A program made the position numbers and the translations under genes. DNA of 12,825 nt, taken from contig DAOVXM010000018.1 of the NCBI GenBank assembly GCA_030636125.1, positions 1 to 12,825 on the forward strand, given 5' to 3'. Every line of letters begins with the position of its first letter. Position 1 is the stretch's first letter. Below, in pieces: positions 1 to 9,370 of the stretch. The notes below the pieces were generated by a model. That model searched no databases and was not told the DNA's origin. It saw only the letters and a program-made list of their open reading frames with translations. The stretch comes from Chloroflexota bacterium. GTDB lineage: Bacteria; Chloroflexota; Anaerolineae; Anaerolineales; UBA4823.

Positions 1-52
1 CTATTTCTCTCTGCTACGAAAAAGTGTCCGGTAACAAATAAAAAGATAGAGT

Positions 53-1105
53 TTAGTTCAATAACGCTACACATCTTTCGGCAGCATTCCCATCCCCATA
101 AAGAGATGGACGGGCCGAGGGGGGAGTGAATGACTGGACTAGTTCTAGGATTAAATCCGGGTTTGCTCCGGCCAATCTGTTCCAACCCGCCTGCACAGTT
201 TCCACCCATTCGGTTTCATCGCGTAGGGTTATGCAAGGCACGCCCAACCAATAGGCTTCTTTTTGGATGCCCCCAGAATCTGTCAGGATCATGCGAGCCT
301 CAGATTCAAGTCTGACCATATCCAGGTAACTGACCGGATCAATCAAGTGGATATTTGGGCTCAGTGAAAAATCATTAATACTCTTGAGCGCGCTGCGAGT
401 TCTTGGATGAATAGGGAATACGACTGTTTCACCCACGTTAGATAGAGCGATGAAAATGGCTTTTAGGTTTTGATGATCGTCTGTGTTTTCGGCACGATGG
501 ACAGTTGCCAGTAAATACTTCTTCTTAGCTAGACTCAAGCGGGTTAAGATATCTGATTTTTGGTAGGCCGTTTTTACGGCATAGAAAAGGGTATCGGCCA
601 TAACATCCCCCACGTTATGTACTCCTTGAGTAATGCCCTCAGCTGCTAAGTTAGAGACCGCAACCTCCGTGGGGCACAATAACAGGTCGGATAGATGATC
701 CGATATTACCCGATTGATCTCTTCTGGCATAAGGCGGTTAAAGCTGCGTAAGCCCGCTTCGATGTGGGCAACTGGTATATGCAATTTAGCTGAGGCTAAT
801 GCGCCCGCCAGAGTGGAATTCGTGTCTCCGTAGATCAAGGCCCAATCTGGTTTTTCCTTTATCAAGATTTTCTCGATGGCAGTTAGCATCGCACCAGTCT
901 GTTCGCCATGAGGCCCAGAGCCCACTCCAAGATTGTAATCTGGGAAAGGGATAGCGAGCTCATTGAAGAAAACGTCTGACAGGTTATTGTCATAGTGTTG
1001 ACCGGTGTGTATCAGTACCTCTGACTTTTTTTTACGTAGAAGATGGCTGACTGGGGCGGCTTTGATAAATTGTGGTCGGGCGCCAACGATGGTGGCAATC
1101 TTCAT
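53..1105 (-). CDS. wecB: Non-hydrolysing UDP-N-acetylglucosamine 2-epimerase family protein (WecB-like)
   Basis: The product is predicted to interconvert UDP-GlcNAc and UDP-ManNAc in the cytoplasm, feeding surface-glycan synthesis. With the start chosen here it has 350 residues, slightly short for the family. Visible family motifs, in order, are GARPQFIK near the N-terminus, HTGQHYD, GDTNSTLAGALA, HIEAGLRS followed by MPEEINR, NVGDVMAD, TVHRAEN, PIHPRTR and LTDSGGIQKEA. The last segment continues into DETEWVETV, a variant common in WecB/WbpI-type relatives, so the true substrate could be a modified UDP-GlcNAc (for example a diacetamido uronic acid) rather than UDP-GlcNAc itself. The frame is open up to 1171, but that would overlap the upstream glycosyltransferase by 59 bp. 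ATG at 1105 begins exactly where family similarity begins (MKIATIVGARPQ) and lies 7 bp after the upstream TGA. The ribosome binding site is weak (GAAAG at 1110-1114), so translational coupling is likely. It is the last gene of the leftward cluster in this window. The family call is strong; the exact substrate is not. Confidence 0.9.
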   Translation of the reverse strand: MKIATIVGARPQFIKAAPVSHLLRKKKSEVLIHTGQHYDNNLSDVFFNELAIPFPDYNLGVGSGPHGEQTGAMLTAIEKILIKEKPDWALIYGDTNSTLAGALASAKLHIPVAHIEAGLRSFNRLMPEEINRVISDHLSDLLLCPTEVAVSNLAAEGITQGVHNVGDVMADTLFYAVKTAYQKSDILTRLSLAKKKYLLATVHRAENTDDHQNLKAIFIALSNVGETVVFPIHPRTRSALKSINDFSLSPNIHLIDPVSYLDMVRLESEARMILTDSGGIQKEAYWLGVPCITLRDETEWVETVQAGWNRLAGANPDLILELVQSFTPPSARPSLYGDGNAAERCVALLN

Positions 1106-1112
1106 TTTGCTT

Positions 1113-2258
1113 TCAAACGGGTTTCGTTTGTCCTCTCTCAAGTTCGTTGAATAGATGGTTGTAGGAATCAATAATACTTGTTAAATCATACCGGGCTGCT
1201 TTTCGGCGGCTGTTGATACGAAATTCGTGCAAAAGTGCCGTGTTGCAAAGTAATCCTCGCAGGCATTCTTGTATTTCCTCTGGATGACCAGGTTGGATCA
1301 GATACCCATTTTCCCCTTCTGAGACCAACTCGACAAATCCACCAACAGGACTGGCTACGATCGCTAGCCCCATTGCCAAGGCTTGAACGCCAACGACAGG
1401 TAAGCCTTCCGAAATTGATGGCATATACAGTAAGTCGCTTTTGGCAAACCACTCAATTACCTCATCAGGCGTCAACCAGCCAGTCAATACAATCCGCTCT
1501 TGTAAATGATGTTTCTTGATTTCAAGTTCCACATCTTTGCGCAGAACACCATCTCCCAACATTACACAGTTCCAGGGTAGGTCTTGCAAGCTGGCAAGGA
1601 CTTTGACCACTTGGACGGGATTCTTCTGACGGACAAATCGACCGGCGAAGATTATTTGGGGTGGATTACCAACCTTGATTTCCCCTGGATCCAGCCTGTT
1701 GAGATCCGCCCCATTTGGGATAACCTGGATATCAACCGGATAGTGCTGTGAGGCCAGTTGGCGGGTATATTCACTCACCGCGACAGCACGGCTTGCATCG
1801 CGCCAGATTTGGGGGGTAAAGGGATAAAACCAACGGAACCAATTTTTCGTTTTATCTGGCACCCCACCTGGGACGTCGCCTAAGTGAGCTGTTAATACAT
1901 AGGGAACTTTTGAGATGCGCGAGAGTACCCAGGCGACCGGCCCGGATGGTACAGCGAAGTGTACGTGTATGACGTCGGGTTGCCAGCGGCGCGTTTCACG
2001 TAGACCTGCTATAGAACCAGAGATAACAAATCCGGCCATGGCAAGCAGATCGGCTTCATAGGCTTGCCTTCTCCATGAGGGGATTCTGGTCACCTGAAAA
2101 CCATTGATTTTCTCTTGGCGCGGCAGATCATTCAGATGTGCTGTCAAAACTCGTACCTCATGGCCTAACTTTACCAGGCCATGGCAGATATCTCGCGCTA
2201 CCTGCCCGCCACCTCCTCCCACAGGAGGGAATTCATAAATAACAACCAGGATACGCAT
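1113..2258 (-). CDS. Glycosyltransferase family 4 (GT-B fold)
   Basis: This is a 381-residue retaining glycosyltransferase of the GT4 type, expected to work in the cytoplasm on a lipid-linked or nascent glycan. The N-terminal half has MRILVVIYEFPPVGGG, a glycine-rich acceptor-side loop at residues 11-18, followed by DVIHVHFAVPSG near 95-106 and TAHLGD near 123-128. The C-terminal half has the NDP-sugar side motifs: VIPNGAD (179-185), FAGRFVRQKNP (204-214), LGDG (234-237) and SEGLPVVGVQALAMG (283-297). In the usual EX7E motif the second Glu is replaced by Gln (E284, Q292). Its ATG overlaps the stop of the upstream GT2 gene by one base (TGATG), with a good AAGGA ribosome binding site at 2263-2267, so the two are translationally coupled. 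The donor sugar cannot be read from the sequence. Confidence 0.92.
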   Translation of the reverse strand: MRILVVIYEFPPVGGGGGQVARDICHGLVKLGHEVRVLTAHLNDLPRQEKINGFQVTRIPSWRRQAYEADLLAMAGFVISGSIAGLRETRRWQPDVIHVHFAVPSGPVAWVLSRISKVPYVLTAHLGDVPGGVPDKTKNWFRWFYPFTPQIWRDASRAVAVSEYTRQLASQHYPVDIQVIPNGADLNRLDPGEIKVGNPPQIIFAGRFVRQKNPVQVVKVLASLQDLPWNCVMLGDGVLRKDVELEIKKHHLQERIVLTGWLTPDEVIEWFAKSDLLYMPSISEGLPVVGVQALAMGLAIVASPVGGFVELVSEGENGYLIQPGHPEEIQECLRGLLCNTALLHEFRINSRRKAARYDLTSIIDSYNHLFNELERGQTKPV

Positions 2259-3220
2259 CAGGTCCTTATTAGGTGTTTTTTGCTAACTACCCTGAGAATG
2301 GTATAAGTCGGTTTTTCTTGTGATTCGTGATAGGTGCGCACCAGGAGTTCGGCGATCAATCCCATGAGTATCGATTGGACACCCAAAATCATCAGCATGA
2401 TGCCGATCAGGAAAAACGATGATTGCACGACTGATGTCCCGAAAAGCAGCTTGCGTATGAACAAGAAACCCAACATGATTGTGCTTGAGAGCATCATCAC
2501 AGTCCCTATCCCACCAAATAAGTAGATGGGTTTGTGGGCATAGCTGATCAGGAACTTAACGGTGAACAGGTCTAAGATCACTTTGATGGTACGGTTGATA
2601 CCATACTTGGTTGTGCCATATTTGCGAGGATGATGAGTCACGGGAACCTCGACCAGCTTCGCTCCCACACTGTTGGCATAGGCCGGAATGAAGCGATGCA
2701 TCTCGCCATACAGGCGAAAACCGGTGATCACTTCACGGCGATAAGCTTTTAGCGTGCAGCCATAATCGTGTAGGTGGACTCCGGTCACAACCGAGATAAG
2801 CCAGTTAGCGATGCGTGAGGGGAGTGTGCGGGTGACGAAGGTGTCTTGACGGTTAACTCTCCAGCCGCTGACTACATCATAGCCACCCTCAATTTTCTCC
2901 AGCATCATTGGTATGTCTGTGGGATCGTTTTGAAGGTCCGCGTCCATCAGGACGATAACATCCCCCTCTGCATGATCGATACCCGCAGCAATGGCTGCTG
3001 TCTGGCCAAAATTGCGGCGTAGGGCGACGAAAGTAGTATGTTCAGGGTCGCTTTCAACTAAAGATGCTAGGATTGGTGCGCTATCGTCTGAACTTCCATC
3101 ATCGACGTAAACAACTTCCCAGGGTATAGTCAGCTCATCTAAGGCTTTGTGTATTGCCTCGTGAAGTAAATTCAGGTTTTCGGATTCGTTAAAAACTGGG
3201 ATGACTATAGATAGATTCAT
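2258..3220 (-). CDS. Family 2 glycosyltransferase, polyprenyl-phosphate sugar synthase type (GtrB/DPM-like)
   Basis: The predicted role is transfer of a sugar from a nucleotide donor to a polyprenyl phosphate at the cytoplasmic face of the membrane. The GT-A domain occupies about residues 1-220: SIVIPVFNESEN (4-15), VVYVDDGSSDDS (37-47), RRNFGQTAAIAAGID (68-82) and the metal-binding DADLQNDP (93-100). Two membrane helices follow, at about 231-254 and 268-292, giving the layout of GtrB, ArnC and bacterial dolichol-phosphate-mannose-synthase relatives. The product is 320 residues from the ATG at 3220, where similarity starts (MNLSIVIPVFNE). An in-frame GTG at 3277 would add 19 non-conserved residues and overlap the upstream gene, so it is rejected. 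The gene starts 31 bp after the upstream membrane protein and shares one base with the next GT4 gene. Partnering with the LPG_synthase_TM protein and with the GT-C enzymes upstream is an inference from adjacency and biochemistry. Confidence 0.92.
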   Translation of the reverse strand: MNLSIVIPVFNESENLNLLHEAIHKALDELTIPWEVVYVDDGSSDDSAPILASLVESDPEHTTFVALRRNFGQTAAIAAGIDHAEGDVIVLMDADLQNDPTDIPMMLEKIEGGYDVVSGWRVNRQDTFVTRTLPSRIANWLISVVTGVHLHDYGCTLKAYRREVITGFRLYGEMHRFIPAYANSVGAKLVEVPVTHHPRKYGTTKYGINRTIKVILDLFTVKFLISYAHKPIYLFGGIGTVMMLSSTIMLGFLFIRKLLFGTSVVQSSFFLIGIMLMILGVQSILMGLIAELLVRTYHESQEKPTYTILRVVSKKHLIRT

Positions 3221-3251
3221 TGTTTGAGTTGTCTTTCTGTATTCTGGTAAT

Positions 3252-4202
3252 TCATTCTTCTTGCTGTTGTTGGGCACCCGGTAGTAATCCAGGCAGAAAT
3301 GCTACACCAGGAAGGCTGGCGAGCATCATAAGCGTACGGAATATGAGGGCCACCGTTAAAGCATTGGTAAGCGATGCGCCTGCTAACTGTGAGAAGACAA
3401 ATGTCATCGAAATTTCTTGCAAGCCATAACCGTTGATTGAGATAGGTAGTAAGGTAACGAAGTATACAATGCTGTACAGACCGCCGACTTGCCAGATGGA
3501 AACATCATCACCTAAACTATTAAATAATAGGGTCATGATGCTAAATACGCACAGCATATGCACCCAGGTAATTAGCAATGCCTCCAGGAGGGCGCGTGGT
3601 TGTTTTAACCACAGAGAAAGAGATTCAAGCAAACGATGGAAGATCTTCATCCCTTTTTCCCAGGTTTTCTTCCACCAGCTTTTGGAGCCTAGAGACGCAA
3701 AACCAGCCGAGTAGATTATTTTCGTGCCGGGGATAGAGCTCAGCGTTGGGTTGTTTCTCAGGAAGAAGGGTAATCCCAGGGGAACAACCATTACCATCCC
3801 AGCCATGCCCACCAGGCGGTCTACTATTAAGGAAGCGGTCGCGGTGGCTGTATCGAGTTTTTGTTGAACGGCTCCAGCCAGGCGGATTACGTCCCCACCG
3901 ATTGTTGTGGGCAAGAAGTTGGTGGCAAACAGTCCGGCAAATGTGATCCGGAAGCTGTTCCTGAGGGATATTTGTAGACCTCCAGAGCGTAATAACACGT
4001 GCCACCGGGCAGCAACTGCTATGCGAGACAGCATCATCAGTCCGAATGATAGTGCCAGAGCCCAGAGGGGTATTTGCTGGATTGCTGCCCAGATGGCTTG
4101 CCAGCCTTGTTGACTTAGTAAGTAAATCAACAGCGCCAATGCGATCAGTGTGCCGATCCAGCGTAATAATCCGGAGCGATTTGGTAAAGAAAATGATTTC
4201 AT
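3252..4202 (-). CDS. Lysylphosphatidylglycerol synthase TM region / UPF0104 family membrane protein
   Basis: This is a polytopic membrane protein of 316 residues from the chosen start. Hydrophobic segments lie at about 14-30, 46-70, 88-100, 125-148, 205-228, 238-256 and 280-305. It carries the two signature regions of the LPG_synthase_TM family: FATNFLPTTIGGDVIRL (92-108) and LLPISINGYGLQEISM (251-266). It lacks the soluble aminoacyl-transfer domain of MprF, so it should not be called a lysylphosphatidylglycerol synthase. Members of this family commonly sit beside, or are fused to, GT2 enzymes in glycan loci and are thought to help handle lipid-linked sugars; the exact activity is uncertain. 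ATG at 4202 begins a normal basic N-terminus before the first helix. The in-frame ATG at 4238 would add 12 residues translated out of an inverted repeat and is less likely. Neither start has a convincing Shine-Dalgarno site. It may begin a second transcription unit after the 215-bp gap. Confidence 0.85.
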   Translation of the reverse strand: MKSFSLPNRSGLLRWIGTLIALALLIYLLSQQGWQAIWAAIQQIPLWALALSFGLMMLSRIAVAARWHVLLRSGGLQISLRNSFRITFAGLFATNFLPTTIGGDVIRLAGAVQQKLDTATATASLIVDRLVGMAGMVMVVPLGLPFFLRNNPTLSSIPGTKIIYSAGFASLGSKSWWKKTWEKGMKIFHRLLESLSLWLKQPRALLEALLITWVHMLCVFSIMTLLFNSLGDDVSIWQVGGLYSIVYFVTLLPISINGYGLQEISMTFVFSQLAGASLTNALTVALIFRTLMMLASLPGVAFLPGLLPGAQQQQEE

Positions 4203-4215
4203 AGTGCACGAGTGA

Positions 4216-4272
4216 CTAGTGTTCTGTCCATAACCCATTCTTACTTAACAATCACATTTGACGGAACACTAG
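4216..4272. repeat. 57-bp inverted repeat with CTAG ends, MITE-like
   Basis: CTAGTGTTC at 4216-4224 is the exact reverse complement of GAACACTAG at 4264-4272. With one mismatch the match extends inward to 13 bases, ending in TGTC on the left and GAC on the right. The arms enclose about 31 bp of AT-rich, non-coding sequence. CTAG at both ends could be part of the terminal repeats or a duplicated target site. The element lies in the 215-bp gap 4203-4417, upstream of the membrane protein gene. The rest of that gap (4273-4417) contains AT-rich GCATAT/CATATA stretches but no promoter on the minus strand that I can defend. A short miniature transposable element or remnant is one reading; a regulatory hairpin is the other. 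Confidence 0.5.
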
Positions 4273-4417
4273 AGAGGGGAGTTATGCATATAGGAGGTTA
4301 CCACGTTTCATATAAGGTGTGCATATGTCAGCTATCAGGATTGGATGGTTAAGTATAGCGATTTGTCTATTCGCCGATATGTAGCACTAATTTCCCTGAT
4401 GCCTTCGAAGAACAAAC

Positions 4418-6292
4418 TCATTGGGTCTCTCTGTGGAATATGCGTATTGTGGAGTTCTCATAGCAAGGATCGATCGTAGGTGACATAGGTAGTTCGACAT
4501 ATTCTCCTGACTCAAAAAAGTCGTTCCAATCGGAATCGTACCGCCAACCTTCGATGATGATATAGTCTGCTTCTGATTTCCATTGCCTGGACAAATCGAC
4601 ATTCCATAAGCCGAGTTTCAATAAGTCGTCCTCTTCACCACCTTGACGAAGGGCATAGTTGCCATTGATTTGAGGTAGGTAAATATTCACATCTAAAGCA
4701 TATAACAACGGTACTACCGAAGGGGGAGTATGCCAATATACCTGGGATCCTGGAGGGATTACTGCAGCCAAATGTCGCCCTGCTGCTTCTTCAGCGGCAA
4801 TCACGTCACCACGACAATCATTCATTTCGTAGTCACGCCCCAATATTTTTGTGGGGGATAGAACCAAGCCCACAGCCAGGAAGATACTTAAGGCCAATAA
4901 GCCAAAGTTCATCACGCTTTTTGCACTTGCTTTTCTCCTGTGATAAATTCCCCACGTAATCAGGAGAAGGATTACCCCAACCAACAGCCCAGCAAGAATA
5001 GGTAAAAGTGCTTGTGTGGTTTTAATATGTAGGCCAAGTGTACCTTCTAACACTCCCCAGATGGGCGCAGAACCTCCAACAAGCCTGCCACCCTTTATGC
5101 GTGGTATGGGCAATTCACTTAGTAAAGGCCCGATCTCTTGGGAATTGGCGTAGCCGATTCCGGCTGAAACCAAAATGACTAAGATACAGATAAGGGCGCT
5201 GAACCATGTTGCCCCCCTTCCTTCCCATCCTTTGAAGGTAATGATGATTAAAAGGAAAACCAATGGGGAGAAAAATGTCAGGTAGCCTGGAAAACAAAAA
5301 ACGCAGTAGTTTTTCCATAAAGAAGCCCAGGCGTGGACCGCTACCATAAGGGCGATCAACACAGTGAGGAATACAGCTGCCCGATGGTAAAAGGCGCTCT
5401 TCCAGGCTTTCCGTTGGAAGCCTAATAATCCAAATCCAATCAACCCAACCATCGGTATGAAATTTAAGCGGATCCCTGTCCAGAAACTGAGCCAGCGCGA
5501 CTCGAGGGAGATTTGTGGGTTCCATGTCCCCCTTCCTAAGCTTAATCCGGGCTGGGTATTGACGATGGGCTTCAGCGGAGATGGTAACCAAGTTGCCCAC
5601 ATGCGCATGATCCCTGGCCAGAAAGGCGCATGCCCAATAATCAGGGTTAGTCCACCCGAGAGGGTCGCGGTGATGCCTGCCTTTACACCATGTTGCCAGA
5701 ATATAAAGAGGATGAGCATTGGCAGGACCAAAACCGTATTGATGCGAGTGATAATTAAAATTGCAGCCAGAGCGCTTCCAAGGACGATCCGCCAAAGTGC
5801 GACTCTATCATCCAGGACTAATACCATAATCCAGATCAACATGCAGGCGACCAGGACTTGAGAGACTGCTAAACTATAAACACTGCTGAAATATGGGTTT
5901 AGGGCTAACGCCCACACTGCCCCTGCCGCCCACCATTTCCCGCCTAAGCGCTTGGCAACGATCCACAATCCAAGTAGCAAGAGCAAGCCCAGCGCGATCG
6001 AAAAGTAACGTCCTGAGCGCAAGCCAGGTCCAAACCAACTTTGGATATAACCAGGGATGAGAAAAGAAAGCGGCATATGGTTGCCCCAAGGGCCGTATTC
6101 TTGAAATGGAACGTATTGTCCGGTCGCAAAGAGGTATCCCTTATACAGGTAAGCACCCTCATCGAGGATGGAGGCTTGCGTATGGGCATATATCCAAGCT
6201 TGGATTAGATACCCTATTCCCCCAAGGAGTGCGACTACCTCTGCAATCCAGGGTAGAGAGGTAAATTGGTTAATCGCTGAGCGTGAAATCAT
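4418..6292 (-). CDS. GT-C fold membrane glycosyltransferase (PMT/ArnT-like), second tandem copy
   Basis: This is a large integral membrane protein of 624 residues, with roughly ten or more hydrophobic segments before residue 480 and a soluble C-terminal part (about 485-624). The first extracytoplasmic loop has ILDEGAYLYKG with the Asp-Glu pair at D44/E45, followed by NHMPLSF (71-77). This is the layout of GT-C enzymes that use polyprenyl-phosphate-linked sugars. It is a close paralogue of the gene immediately upstream (6419-8296): the two are collinear without gaps for about 380 residues, and both have P14, D44/E45 and CVFC at 330-333. Cysteines C493 and C610 in the tail match C495 and C612 of the paralogue. 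ATG at 6292 is chosen because it makes the two N-termini align residue for residue. The frame is open to a GTG at 6373, but that would translate a hairpin into non-conserved protein. An AGGAG lies about 13 bases upstream, rather far for a ribosome binding site. Donor and acceptor are unknown. Confidence 0.85.
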   Translation of the reverse strand: MISRSAINQFTSLPWIAEVVALLGGIGYLIQAWIYAHTQASILDEGAYLYKGYLFATGQYVPFQEYGPWGNHMPLSFLIPGYIQSWFGPGLRSGRYFSIALGLLLLLGLWIVAKRLGGKWWAAGAVWALALNPYFSSVYSLAVSQVLVACMLIWIMVLVLDDRVALWRIVLGSALAAILIITRINTVLVLPMLILFIFWQHGVKAGITATLSGGLTLIIGHAPFWPGIMRMWATWLPSPLKPIVNTQPGLSLGRGTWNPQISLESRWLSFWTGIRLNFIPMVGLIGFGLLGFQRKAWKSAFYHRAAVFLTVLIALMVAVHAWASLWKNYCVFCFPGYLTFFSPLVFLLIIITFKGWEGRGATWFSALICILVILVSAGIGYANSQEIGPLLSELPIPRIKGGRLVGGSAPIWGVLEGTLGLHIKTTQALLPILAGLLVGVILLLITWGIYHRRKASAKSVMNFGLLALSIFLAVGLVLSPTKILGRDYEMNDCRGDVIAAEEAAGRHLAAVIPPGSQVYWHTPPSVVPLLYALDVNIYLPQINGNYALRQGGEEDDLLKLGLWNVDLSRQWKSEADYIIIEGWRYDSDWNDFFESGEYVELPMSPTIDPCYENSTIRIFHRETQ

Positions 6293-6334
6293 ATATGGAC
6301 AGGATCTCCTGGGAACATCTGTGGGAGGAGGCAG

Positions 6335-6374
6335 GGTGGGATTTTTGCGGGTGGACGCCTGCAAAAATCCCACC
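6335..6374. repeat. Strong intercistronic hairpin (14-bp perfect stem)
   Basis: GGTGGGATTTTTGC at 6335-6348 is the perfect reverse complement of GCAAAAATCCCACC at 6361-6374. Three further inner pairs, one of them G-T, close a loop of about 6 bases. It sits in the 126-bp gap between the tandem membrane glycosyltransferases. Neither strand has a T-run after the stem, so it is not a normal intrinsic terminator. In the leftward message it could protect the upstream transcript end, modulate read-through to the second copy, or be a dispersed REP-like repeat. Confidence 0.7.
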
Positions 6375-6418
6375 TCTAATAAATCACCATGACAATTCCC
6401 AAAGAGCCAATAGACAGA

Positions 6419-8295
6419 TCACGGCTTTCTATAAAAAATATGTATTTGGGCGTCTTCGCGGCAGTATACCGTAGGCGGGGTTGGCGCTAGTTCCTCGAAT
6501 GAATCAGTGCTGGTGATATCTGCTAACCAACCAGTATAGTAGCGTTCTTGGACAAGAATATAATCAGCTTCTTGCACCCATTGCTGTGCCAGCGCCTCAT
6601 TCCAAAATCCGTACTGGGCTAATTCATCTGGATCACCACCAATATAATAGGTATAGTCACTGTTTATCTGTGAGGGATATATTTGGATATCAGGGACGTA
6701 TAGAAGTGGAGCTACGGATAACCCGCCTTTCCAGTATATTTTTGAACCGGCAGGGATCACTTGGGCGAGATGCTCTCCAGCCTGCTGGTAGGATTGGGTA
6801 ACATCGCCCTCACATTCGTAAAAATCATATCCCCCTCCAAAGGGCTGAGTGGGTGCGAATAATGTCCCTGCGATTAAGAATATTACCAAAGCCCAATAGC
6901 CAAAGGTTGAGCGTTGGACTTTCCGTTGGTGGTCGTAAATTACGCTAACGATAAGTGCAATCAATAGAATCAATAACCCAACTCCAAAGCCTGCAACTGT
7001 GGGTAACATGCGCCGGATATAAGCGTACTCCATCTCGTAGCTATTATGCAGCCACTTTCCTATACGGATTGATGCTGAAGGCGGATCGTACCCGACTAGC
7101 GCTCTTGAAATCTTTATATCCTGAAGGGGATTGCCGATGGTTTCAAAAGCAGCATACCCGATGCCAGCAGACAAAAATACAATAAAAACGGCTAATATTA
7201 GTTGGTACCATACTGGCATTTGTTTGCGCCAGATAGCAAAGGTGACAACTATTAGGACGATACCGGCGACGCTGAAGAAAGTGGTGTAGCCTGGCAAACA
7301 AAACACACAGTAATTCTTGCTCAAGGTTGCCCACATATGGGCTAATAGTAAGATCAAGATCAGGCTAGATAGAAAGACCGCGCTGCGAAAATCGCCCCTG
7401 TTTTTCCACTGATCTTTGCGCGGCCATAATAACCAGGTAATGAAAGCGCCCACCATAGCTACAAAGCTGACCCTAAAAATAAGGAAGAAGCTTAATAGCC
7501 GCCCCGCAGCGTCAATATTCGGATCCCAAGAAGGAGTGGCGCCTGAGGGCGGGCGCCAGGCGTCTAAAAATGGGCTGATCGACTCGGGAATCCAAAACGC
7601 CCACATGCGCAGGATGTTGGGCCAGAACAAGGCGTGCCCAATGAGCAGGGTCAGCCCACCTACGATGGTGGCTAATATGCCAGCCTTACGCCCATGTTGC
7701 CAAAACACATACAGCACGAGCAAGGGTAATACCGGGGCAAGATTTATGCGGGTCAACACCATCATCCCGGCCAGGGCAGACCCAAGCCCAATTTGCCAGA
7801 GGGAGCGCCGTTCTCCGAGCACCAGCACGAGCATCCACATCAGCATGCAGGCGATTAACACCTGGGAAACCATAACAGAGTACATTTTGATCATCACCGG
7901 GTTGATGGCTATCACCCAGACTGCTGCAGCGGCCCACCACCGCCCGCCCACCCTGCGCACTAATACCCACAGGCCTACCAGCGTCAAGAGCCCCAGGATT
8001 ATCGCCAAATAACGACCCGTACGTAAGCCTGGTCCGAAAAGGAGTTGAGCATAACCGGGAATATAGAAAGATAGGGGCATGTGATTGCTCCATGTCCCGT
8101 AGTCCTGGTAGATGGCGTATTGTCCAGTAACAAACAAGTAGCCCTTATATAGATATGCCCCCTCATCAAGGATCGACTCACGTGTATGTGCGTATGTCCA
8201 GGATTGGACTAGATAGAGACCTCCTGCATGTAAGGCGAGCAGTTCTGCTATCCAGGGGGTTGCTAGAAATCGTCCCAGCGTCGAATTACGATCCA

Positions 8296-8296
<1 letters not shown>
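6419..8296 (-). CDS. GT-C fold membrane glycosyltransferase (PMT/ArnT-like), first tandem copy
   Basis: The product is a 625-residue polytopic membrane protein. A helix at about 18-35 leads to the first outer loop, which carries ILDEGAYLYKGYLF (42-55; D44/E45 at the position of the GT-C catalytic acidic residues) and NHMPLSF (71-77). Further hydrophobic segments run to about residue 480, with a soluble C-terminal domain from about 485 (CEGDV at 495-499, AGEHLAQVIPAGS, then YCRED near the end). A CVFC motif (330-333) follows a helix and precedes another. By family knowledge such enzymes transfer sugar from a polyprenyl phosphate carrier to a lipid, glycan or protein acceptor outside the cytoplasm. 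The start overlaps the stop of the dehydratase gene by one base (TAATG) and has AAGGA at 8306-8310, nine bases upstream, so coupling to that gene is clear. It is the likely template or sister of the next gene, its tandem paralogue. Confidence 0.86.
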
Positions 8297-9363
<1,067 letters not shown>

Positions 9364-9370
9364 TCGATTT

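Noticed and set aside
1..52. Possible terminator after the epimerase stop (CTTTTTATTT on the minus strand)
   Set aside because: There is a T-rich stretch but no stable GC-rich stem directly before it.
3252..4202. Annotation as a full MprF lysylphosphatidylglycerol synthase
   Set aside because: Only the membrane region is present; the soluble aminoacyl-transfer domain is absent and the context is glycan synthesis.
3625..4209. Open frame of 194 codons on the minus strand in another frame of the LPG_synthase_TM gene
   Set aside because: The overlapping frame encodes a membrane protein with family motifs; this one has no recognisable pattern or start signal.
4325..4384. Possible 19-residue hydrophobic peptide MSAIRIGWLSIAICLFADM on the plus strand, with AAGG 7 bases upstream
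   Set aside because: It is too short to separate from chance, has no promoter I can defend and is antisense to the gene cluster. It would merit attention only if conserved in relatives.
6311..6351. Possible G-quadruplex in the G-rich stretch on the plus strand
   Set aside because: Two of the loops would be about 8 bases long, and the stem-loop that overlaps it is a far stronger structure.
6293..6373. N-terminal extension of the second GT-C gene from a GTG at 6373
   Set aside because: It would translate through the hairpin into sequence with no counterpart in the paralogue, whereas the ATG at 6292 gives exact N-terminal alignment.
7416..8012. Long open frame of 198 codons on the plus strand opposite the first GT-C gene
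   Set aside because: It lies fully antisense to a gene with clear paralogue conservation, its translation resembles no family, and it is rich in Ser, Thr, Arg and Pro as expected for a shadow frame.
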